Shown here: piece by piece, positions 1 through 5,064 of the stretch
Position numbering within the stretch: the stretch's first letter is position 1
Layout of the letters: each line of letters starts with the position of its first letter
Source: Burkholderiales bacterium
Lineage (GTDB): Bacteria > Pseudomonadota > Gammaproteobacteria > Burkholderiales > CAIKXV01
Length of the DNA stretch: 5,792 bases
NCBI GenBank assembly: GCA_014379045.1
Contig: JACMMK010000385.1
Span: 1-5,792, forward strand
Direction of reading: 5' to 3'
The notes under the pieces: generated by a model
The model's input: the letters and a program-made list of their open reading frames with translations, nothing else
What the model was told of the DNA's origin: nothing
Database searches by the model: none
Translations under genes and position numbers: made by a program

Positions 1-849
1 ATGCCGTTCGCACGGTCTGCACGGGCGCACGTAATGGCCGCGCTCGGCGGCATCGATCTCGCGCTTTGGGATATCCGCGGCAAGGCCGCCGGCCTGCCGG
101 TGTGGCGGCTGCTCGGCGGCACCGGCGAACCGGTGCGAAGCTACGCGACCGGCGGCTTCTACCGCGAAGGCGCGCCGCTCGACGACTGCGCGCACGAACT
201 CGCCGGCTTCGTCGCCGCGGGCTATCGCGCCGTGAAACTCAAGACCGGCGGCCTGTCGATCACCGACGAGGTCGTGCGCATCCGCGCCGCGCGTGAGGCC
301 ATCGGGGCCGACACGCTGCTGATGCTCGACATGAATGCGGCGTTCTCGCTCGACGACTGCATCGCGTTCGCACGCGCTGTCGAAGCGTTCAATATCTTCT
401 GGCTCGAAGAACCCCTGCACTGGCATCTCACGCCGACCGACTTCGCGCGGCTTGCACGCGCCACGCACATCCCGCTCGGCCATGGCGAGCGCGAGCTCAC
501 CCGTCATTCGGTGCGCGACTTCATCGTCGAGGGCGGCATCCGCTTCGTCCAGTTCGATGCGACACGTTCCGGCGGCATGACCGAGGCGGTGCGCATCGCA
601 CACCTCGCCGAGCAATACGGTGTATCGATCGCACCGCACCTCGCGCCGGAGATCCACTCGCATCTGGTCGCGGCGTTCCGCAGCGCGTCGTTCGGGGTCG
701 AAACGATGGGCAGTGCGGAGCGCAACCCGCTGTCGTATGGTCTCTACCGCGAACGGATGCAGATGCGCGACGGCATGGTCGCCATCCCGCAGCAACCGGG
801 TTTCGGTGCCGACGTCGACTGGGACTTCGTCGCGAGTCACCGCGCGTAA
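1..849 (+). CDS. Mandelate racemase-subgroup enolase-superfamily enzyme (5' partial)
   Basis: This is a cytoplasmic Mg2+-dependent enzyme that abstracts the proton alpha to a carboxylate, giving racemisation or dehydration of a hydroxy or sugar acid. Visible residues (partial numbering): KLK motif K79/K81, metal ligands D110 (LMLDMN), E136 (WLEEP) and E163 (GHGE), then the Asp-His dyad D186 (FDATRSGG) and H213 (APH), and E234. The spacings K81-D110 (29), D110-E136 (26), E163-D186 (23) and D186-H213 (27) match mandelate racemase as I recall it. HLxPEIHSHLVAA also resembles the racemase. The roughly 100-residue N-terminal capping domain is missing, so the ATG at base 1 is probably an internal Met and the gene begins left of the window. 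It ends in TAA sharing a base with the next ATG. Racemase, sugar-acid dehydratase or another activity cannot be told apart, because the substrate-determining cap is absent. Subgroup sure; reaction unknown. Confidence 0.9.
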   Translation: MPFARSARAHVMAALGGIDLALWDIRGKAAGLPVWRLLGGTGEPVRSYATGGFYREGAPLDDCAHELAGFVAAGYRAVKLKTGGLSITDEVVRIRAAREAIGADTLLMLDMNAAFSLDDCIAFARAVEAFNIFWLEEPLHWHLTPTDFARLARATHIPLGHGERELTRHSVRDFIVEGGIRFVQFDATRSGGMTEAVRIAHLAEQYGVSIAPHLAPEIHSHLVAAFRSASFGVETMGSAERNPLSYGLYRERMQMRDGMVAIPQQPGFGADVDWDFVASHRA

Positions 850-1829
850 TGGGCCGCACCCGCACGCTCGCAGCGCTGTTGGCGGCCGCGCTGCTCGGCC
901 TGACCTCCGTGTCGGGCACAGTCGCGCAGACCTATCCGTCCAAACCGGTGCGCGTGATCGTACCCTGGCCAGCGGGCGGCACGAACGATGTCGCAGCGCG
1001 GCTGGTGTCGCAGAAAATGAGCGAGACGCTGGGCGTGCCGTTCGTCGTCGAGAACCGCGCAGGCGCCGCCGGCAGCATCGGCGCCGAAGTGGTCGCCCGC
1101 GCGCCCGGCGACGGCTACACGCTGATGATCCACTCGGCCACGCATGTTGCGAACGCGAGCACCCACAAGTCGCTCGGCTACCGCACCTTCGAAGACTTCA
1201 CGCCGATCGGCTTCATCTCGAGCCAGCCCTGGGTGCTGGTCGTGCACCCGTCGCTGCCGGTCAAGACATTGAAGGAGTTCATCGCGCTCGCCCGCGCCCA
1301 GCCGGGCAAGCTCGGCTACAGTTCGTCGGGCAATGGCAGCTCGCCGCATTTCGGCATGGAAGCGTTCACGACGGCGGCCTCGATCCGCCTGCTGCACGTC
1401 CCCTACCGCGGCGGTCCGCAGGCGATCACCTCGTTGCTCGGCGGGGAGACGGTCGCTTCGGCCGCGACGCTGCCGAACGCAGTCGCGCATATCCGCAACG
1501 GCCGCCTGAAGGCGTTGGGCGTGTCGACCCTCAAGTGGCAGTCGACGATGCCCGAAGTGCCGCCGATCGCCGAAGCGGGCGGCATCCCGGGCTTCGAAAT
1601 GAATCCATGGATCGGGATGCTCGGCCCGGCCGGCATCCGGCGCGACATCGTCGAGCGACTCGGCAGCGAGCTGGTCCGTGCAGTGCGCGATCCCGAAATC
1701 CGCCGCGCGATGGAAACGCAGGGGCTCGACCCCTGGATCGGCGGGCCGGAAGAACTGGGCGCGCGCATGCGCAAGGATCTGGATCGCTATGCCGCGCTGG
1801 TGAAGTCGATCGGCCTCTCACCCGAATGA
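849..1829 (+). CDS. Bug-family (TctC-like) periplasmic substrate-binding protein 1
   Basis: This 326-residue protein has the usual length for the family, whose members bind small carboxylates or related ligands in the periplasm for tripartite tricarboxylate (TctAB) transporters. Residues 1-26 form a signal peptide: R3/R5, a hydrophobic Leu/Ala core, and likely cleavage at TVA|QT. Family marks follow in order: YPSKPVRVIVPWPAGGTND (29-47, the beta1 ligand loop), VENRAGAAG (67-75), APGDGYTL (85-92, where most members have PDGYTL), SLPVKTLKEF (135-144), SSSGNGSSPH (158-167), HVPYRGG (183-189) and LLGGE. It starts at ATG in a TAATG junction, with only a weak GAG upstream, so translation is probably coupled to the preceding enzyme. 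It is the most divergent of the three Bug proteins here, notably at residues 95-130 and 158-180, so it may bind a different ligand. No TctA or TctB gene is in the window. The ligand is unknown. Confidence 0.93.
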   Translation: MGRTRTLAALLAAALLGLTSVSGTVAQTYPSKPVRVIVPWPAGGTNDVAARLVSQKMSETLGVPFVVENRAGAAGSIGAEVVARAPGDGYTLMIHSATHVANASTHKSLGYRTFEDFTPIGFISSQPWVLVVHPSLPVKTLKEFIALARAQPGKLGYSSSGNGSSPHFGMEAFTTAASIRLLHVPYRGGPQAITSLLGGETVASAATLPNAVAHIRNGRLKALGVSTLKWQSTMPEVPPIAEAGGIPGFEMNPWIGMLGPAGIRRDIVERLGSELVRAVRDPEIRRAMETQGLDPWIGGPEELGARMRKDLDRYAALVKSIGLSPE

Positions 1830-1857
1830 TCCGGCGCGTGCTTGCGCGCGCGCCGGA
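1830..1857 (+). other. GC-rich intercistronic stem-loop after Bug protein 1
   Basis: The left arm TCCGGCGCGTG (1830-1840) pairs with CGCGCGCCGGA (1847-1857) around a 6-base loop CTTGCG. This gives 11 pairs, ten Watson-Crick and one G-U. It begins one base after the TGA stop of the Bug gene. No run of T follows (the next bases are ACGACCCC), so it does not look like an intrinsic terminator. A role in protecting the upstream mRNA 3' end, in mRNA processing or in partial attenuation is inference. Confidence 0.6.
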
Positions 1858-1875
1858 ACGACCCCTGCCATGACT

Positions 1876-1879
1876 GGAG
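1876..1879 (+). promoter_or_regulatory. Ribosome binding site of the MLE-subgroup gene
   Basis: GGAG lies six bases before the ATG at 1886 and fixes that start. It sits in the gap after the stem-loop, so this gene has its own initiation site rather than depending on coupling. An out-of-frame ATG at 1870 has no comparable site and reads into a shadow frame. Confidence 0.7.
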
Positions 1880-1885
1880 TGAACC

Positions 1886-3010
1886 ATGACCATCGCCGCA
1901 ATCGACATCTGGCTGGTCGGCGTGCCGCTGACAGAACCGTTCAAGACCGCGCACAGCGTCAAGGACATCCAGCGCAGCGTCGTGGTCGAGGTGCATGCGC
2001 ACGATGGCGCGAGCGGGGTCGGCAATGTCGATCCATCGCTCGGTTACTCGAAGGAGTCGGTCGACGATCATTTCCGGATGCTGCGCGACCGGTTCGCGCC
2101 GGCCGCGATCGGCATGGCCCCGGACAACATCCACCAGTTGCTGGCGACGCTCGATGCGCTCGACCCGGCCTACCTCGACGCCAAGGCCGCGCTCGAGATG
2201 GCCTGCCTCGACTTGACCGCGCGGCGCGCGGGCGTGCCGATGACGACCTGGCTCGGGGGGGCGGTGACCGACACGATCCGCTTCAACGCCTGGGTGGGCA
2301 TGCTCGCGCCGGACGTCGCCGCGCGTCAGGCGGCCGGATGGCAGCAGCAGGGATTCCGTTCGTGCAAGGTGAAGGTCGGCGGCGACGTGTCCACCGATCG
2401 CGACCGCGTGCTCGCCGTGCGCGAGGCGGTCGGCGCGGACTTCGCGATCCGTGCCGATGCCAACGAAGGCTATGTCGAGGCCGATGCGGCGGCGTTTCTG
2501 GAGGCGACTGCCGGTGCGCAGCTGCAGCTGTTCGAGCAACCGGTCGCGTGGGACGACCTGCCCGCGATGACGCGCCTTCGACAGCGCGCGCAGGCGCTCG
2601 ACGTACCGCTGATGGCCGATGAATCGGTGCTCGATCATGCAAGTCTGATCGGCATTCTGCGGGCCGAGGCAGCCGACATCGTCAAGGTGAAGGTGATGAA
2701 GCAGGGCGGCATGCTCGCGACCCGGCGGATGATCGCGACCGCGGAAGCCGCCGGCGTGCGCTGCGTGATCGGGCACGGCTTCGGGCTGGGCATCAGCACG
2801 ATGGCCGAGACGATCGTCGCGGCCACCTCGCGCAATGTCATCGAGGGGGTCGAATGCGTCGGGCCGCTGAAGACGACAGACGATGTCGTGATGCACAAGC
2901 TCGAGCTGTCGAGCGGCAGCGTGCGTCTCACCGACGCACCCGGGTTCGGCGTCACGATCGATCCGGCGCGAATCGCCCGCTATCGGCTCGACTCGGCCAC
3001 GATTCGCTAG
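1886..3010 (+). CDS. Muconate lactonizing enzyme-subgroup enolase-superfamily enzyme
   Basis: A complete 374-residue cytoplasmic enzyme of normal family length. The N-terminal capping domain (about 1-125) is followed by a (beta/alpha)-barrel carrying the muconate lactonizing enzyme (MLE) subgroup set: KVK (K161, K163), metal ligands D191 (RADAN), E217 (LFEQP) and D245 (ADES), and the second catalytic Lys K269 (KVMKQGG). D245-K269 is 24 residues, as in MLE and L-Ala-D/L-Glu epimerase. The barrel ends with IGHGFGLGIS (295-304). Known activities of this architecture are cycloisomerisation of muconates, racemisation or epimerisation of N-acyl amino acids, dipeptides or betaines, and dehydration by o-succinylbenzoate synthase. 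The DxD that marks many dipeptide epimerases near the eighth strand is not seen: the equivalent stretch reads VECVGPL (322-328), which argues against that activity. It lies between two Bug genes, so the substrate is probably an imported acid. Subgroup sure; reaction open. Confidence 0.93.
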   Translation: MTIAAIDIWLVGVPLTEPFKTAHSVKDIQRSVVVEVHAHDGASGVGNVDPSLGYSKESVDDHFRMLRDRFAPAAIGMAPDNIHQLLATLDALDPAYLDAKAALEMACLDLTARRAGVPMTTWLGGAVTDTIRFNAWVGMLAPDVAARQAAGWQQQGFRSCKVKVGGDVSTDRDRVLAVREAVGADFAIRADANEGYVEADAAAFLEATAGAQLQLFEQPVAWDDLPAMTRLRQRAQALDVPLMADESVLDHASLIGILRAEAADIVKVKVMKQGGMLATRRMIATAEAAGVRCVIGHGFGLGISTMAETIVAATSRNVIEGVECVGPLKTTDDVVMHKLELSSGSVRLTDAPGFGVTIDPARIARYRLDSATIR

Positions 3011-3018
3011 TCCGATTG

Positions 3019-3024
3019 AAGGAG
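3019..3024 (+). promoter_or_regulatory. Ribosome binding site deciding the start of Bug protein 2
   Basis: AAGGAG lies eight bases before the ATG at 3033. A GTG at 3024 is in the same frame and would add three residues, but its first base is the last base of this AAGGAG, leaving it no usable spacing. The ATG is therefore preferred. Confidence 0.75.
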
Positions 3025-3032
3025 TGCTCGCC

Positions 3033-4013
3033 ATGACGCAGTCGTCCGCATTCTCGCTGTGCGTCGCCACCGTGCTGGCGCTCGCTGCATCGGTTGACTC
3101 TGCGTGCGCGCAAGGCTATCCGGTCAAGTCGGTGCGCATCATCACGCCGTTTCCCGCCGGTGGCGGTATCGACGTCGTCGCGCGCATCATCGCCGCGGAA
3201 CTCGGCGCTCGGCTTGGCCAGCCGTTCGTCGTCGACAACCGCTCGGGCGCGGGCGGCGTCGTCGCAGCCGAGCTCGCCGCCAAGGCGCCACCCGACGGGT
3301 ACACGCTTTTTCTGGCAACGATCGGCACGCAATCGATCAATCCTTTCATGTACTCGAAGCTCGGTTACGACCCGGCGCTCGACTTCAGGCCGATCACGCT
3401 GTTCGGCGAAGTGCCGAATGTGCTCGCCGTGCATCCGTCGTTGCCGGTAAAGAACGTGAAGGAGCTGATAGCCTTCGCGCGCGCCCGCCCGGGGCAACTC
3501 TCGTTCGCGAGTTCGGGGTTGGGCACGACGCCGCACCTGTCGGGCGAGCTGTTTCGCAGGCAGGCGAAACTCGAACTGCTGCACGTGCCGTACAAGGGCG
3601 GAAACCTTGCGTTCCAGGATCTGCTCGGCGGCTACGTGACGATGATGTTCACCAACGCACCGACGCTGGTGCCGTTCGTGCGCAGCGGCCGGGTGAAGGT
3701 GCTCGCGGTCACCAGCAGCAAGCGCATCGGCGCGCTGCCCGATGTGCCGACGCTCGACGAAGCTGGTCTGCCCGGCTTCGACGTGCGCAGCTGGAGCGGT
3801 CTGATGGCACCGAGCGCCACGCCACCCGAGATCGTCAACCGGCTGCATGGCGTGCTGGCGAAGGCGCTCGAAGGCGGCGAAGTCCGCGACAAACTCGTGG
3901 CCCAGGGCATGGAGATCGTCGCCGCGGGACCCGACGCCTTTGCGCGGATCATCGCTCGCGACACGGCGATCTGGGGTCCATTGATCAAGGAGCTCGGTCT
4001 GAAGTTGCAATGA
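3033..4013 (+). CDS. Bug-family (TctC-like) periplasmic substrate-binding protein 2
   Basis: A 326-residue periplasmic carboxylate-binding protein counted from the ATG with the AAGGAG site. Residues 1-26 are a signal peptide (hydrophobic core from about residue 8 to 19, cleavage at ACA|QG). Family segments: YPVKSVRIITPFPAGGGID (29-47), VDNRSGAGG (67-75), KAPPDGYTLF (84-93), SLPVKNVKEL (136-145), SFASSGLGTTPHLSGELF (157-174), HVPYKGG (184-190) and LLGG. Near the C-terminus, DVPTLDEAGLPGFD and WSGLMAP are also typical. It follows the MLE-subgroup gene after a 22-base gap and is probably co-transcribed. It resembles the third Bug protein more than the first: about 41 of 66 residues are identical by eye over the central segment beginning at N141. 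A duplication or related ligands are possible. The ligand cannot be named; no transporter membrane subunits are visible. Confidence 0.93.
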   Translation: MTQSSAFSLCVATVLALAASVDSACAQGYPVKSVRIITPFPAGGGIDVVARIIAAELGARLGQPFVVDNRSGAGGVVAAELAAKAPPDGYTLFLATIGTQSINPFMYSKLGYDPALDFRPITLFGEVPNVLAVHPSLPVKNVKELIAFARARPGQLSFASSGLGTTPHLSGELFRRQAKLELLHVPYKGGNLAFQDLLGGYVTMMFTNAPTLVPFVRSGRVKVLAVTSSKRIGALPDVPTLDEAGLPGFDVRSWSGLMAPSATPPEIVNRLHGVLAKALEGGEVRDKLVAQGMEIVAAGPDAFARIIARDTAIWGPLIKELGLKLQ

Positions 4014-4037
4014 GAACCTGCGAGGCTGTGCGGGTTC
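4014..4037 (+). other. Intercistronic stem-loop after Bug protein 2
   Basis: The left arm GAACCTGCG (4014-4022) pairs with TGCGGGTTC (4029-4037) around the 6-base loop AGGCTG. This gives nine pairs, two of them G-U. It starts directly after the TGA stop. No T-run follows, so it is unlikely to be an intrinsic terminator. It sits in the same position and has the same loop size as the hairpin after Bug protein 1, though its sequence differs and the stem is weaker. mRNA stabilisation or a translational spacing role is inference. The rest of the gap (4038-4077) shows only the ribosome binding site. Confidence 0.45.
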
Positions 4038-4066
4038 GCCGTACCATCGCTGGCCGTCCTGGCACT

Positions 4067-4070
4067 GGAG
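4067..4070 (+). promoter_or_regulatory. Ribosome binding site of TTG-started Bug protein 3
   Basis: GGAG lies seven bases before the TTG at 4078 and ten before a second TTG at 4081. No ATG or GTG is found in this frame between the previous stop and the signal peptide, so TTG is the likely initiator. The first TTG has the better spacing. Confidence 0.6.
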
Positions 4071-4077
4071 ACTTCTC

Positions 4078-5064
4078 TTGTTGAATCGTTGGCTGACATT
4101 CGGCCTGCTTCTGATCTTGGCAGCGCTGGCGCCGTGGCTTTCGGTCACCGCGCCCGCACGCGCCCAGGCGTGGCCGGCCAAGCCGCTGCGCATCGTGGTG
4201 GCTTTTCCCCCGGGCGGGATCTCCGACTTCGCCTCGCGCGCTATAGGTCCTGGTCTGTCGGAGGCGTTGAAGCAACCGGTCGTGATCGAAAACCGGGGCG
4301 GCGCCTCCGGCATGATCGGCACCGAGATCGTCACCAAGTCGGCGCCCGACGGTTACACGCTGCTCGCGCATACGGTTACCTTCACCGTGTTTCCACACAT
4401 GCAGCCGAACCCGCCGATCGACCCGTTACGTGACCTGATGCCGATCACCCAGATCATCGATGCGCCGAACATCCTCGTGGTCACGCCGTCGATTCCTGCG
4501 AAGTCGGTGAAGGACCTGGTGGCACTCGCGTCCAAGCGCAAGGGCGAACTCAGTTTTGCCTCGTCCGGCTACGGCTCGGGTACGCATCTTTCGGGTGAAC
4601 TGTTCAAGTATCTCGCCAAGCTCGAGATGATCCACATCGCGTACAAGGGCGGCGGTCCCGCGGTCACCGACCTGCTCGGCGGTCATGTACCGATGATGTT
4701 CTCGACGCTGCCGTCGGTGACTTCGCACATTCAGGCGGGGCGACTGCGTGCGCTGGCGGTCACCGGGGCCAAGCGTTTTCCCGGCGCGCCGAACGTGCCG
4801 ACGATGATGGAAGCGGGGATTCCGGGTTACGCGTTCAGCGGCTGGAGCGGGCTGTTCGCACCCGCGGGCACTGCGCGCGAGATCGTCACGCGCATCGCCG
4901 ATGAAACCGGCAAGGTGTTGCGCTCGCCAGGTTTCCGCGAGAAGCTGCTGATCCAGGGGGCCGAGCCGGTCGGGAGTTCACCCGACGAGTTCGCCGCGTT
5001 CGTCAAGTCGGAGTACACGCGCTGGGGCAATCTGGTGAAGCAGAGCGGCATCAAGGCGGAATGA
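4078..5064 (+). CDS. Bug-family (TctC-like) periplasmic substrate-binding protein 3
   Basis: A 328-residue periplasmic carboxylate-binding protein starting at TTG (tandem TTG codons; the second would shorten it by one residue). Signal peptide 1-29: R4, a long Leu-rich core, cleavage at ARA|QA. Family segments: WPAKPLRIVVAFPPGGISD (32-50; PPGG where the other two copies have PAGG), IENRGGASG (70-78), SAPDGYTLL (88-96), SFASSGYGSGTHLSGELF (159-176), HIAYKGG (186-192; HVPY is usual) and LLGGH. The stretch at 106-115 is Pro-rich (FPHMQPNPPIDP counted from 105), unlike the other two, and lies in the region that varies most among the copies. Its TGA overlaps the ATG of the dehydratase gene by four bases, so the two are almost certainly co-translated. 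This ties the third binding protein to the dehydratase step. The ligand is unknown. Confidence 0.92.
   Translation: MLNRWLTFGLLLILAALAPWLSVTAPARAQAWPAKPLRIVVAFPPGGISDFASRAIGPGLSEALKQPVVIENRGGASGMIGTEIVTKSAPDGYTLLAHTVTFTVFPHMQPNPPIDPLRDLMPITQIIDAPNILVVTPSIPAKSVKDLVALASKRKGELSFASSGYGSGTHLSGELFKYLAKLEMIHIAYKGGGPAVTDLLGGHVPMMFSTLPSVTSHIQAGRLRALAVTGAKRFPGAPNVPTMMEAGIPGYAFSGWSGLFAPAGTAREIVTRIADETGKVLRSPGFREKLLIQGAEPVGSSPDEFAAFVKSEYTRWGNLVKQSGIKAE

Noticed and set aside
1..3. ATG at base 1 as the true start of the first gene
   Set aside because: The enzyme would lack its whole N-terminal capping domain, which the family needs for substrate binding. The in-frame ATG at the edge is more likely an internal methionine.
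1830..1857. Stem-loop as a rho-independent terminator
   Set aside because: No T-tract follows the stem, and the next same-strand gene starts within 30 bases with a good ribosome binding site.
620..1873. Plus-strand open frame of 417 codons overlapping Bug protein 1 in another frame
   Set aside because: The Arg/Ser-rich translation without domains is typical of a shifted reading of GC-rich coding sequence, and the Bug frame has a signal peptide and all family motifs.
2255..2261. Run of seven G as a phase-variation or frameshift site
   Set aside because: The reading frame is intact across it (Gly-Gly-Ala), the run is short for a phase-variable tract, and such runs occur by chance at this base composition.
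1787..3070. Long minus-strand open frame (427 codons) antisense to the MLE-subgroup gene
   Set aside because: It is a composition shadow of a gene with intact catalytic motifs on the plus strand; the translation shows no family features.
4010..4084. Small frame starting at an ATG overlapping the stop of Bug protein 2
   Set aside because: It codes only 24 residues, Arg-rich with no recognisable features, has no convincing ribosome binding site, and ends inside the next gene's start region.
2952..4337. Long minus-strand open frame (461 codons) antisense to Bug proteins 2 and 3
   Set aside because: It spans two well-supported genes and their gap, its translation is rich in Arg/His/Gln/Asp with no recognisable domain, and long antisense frames are expected opposite GC-rich coding DNA.
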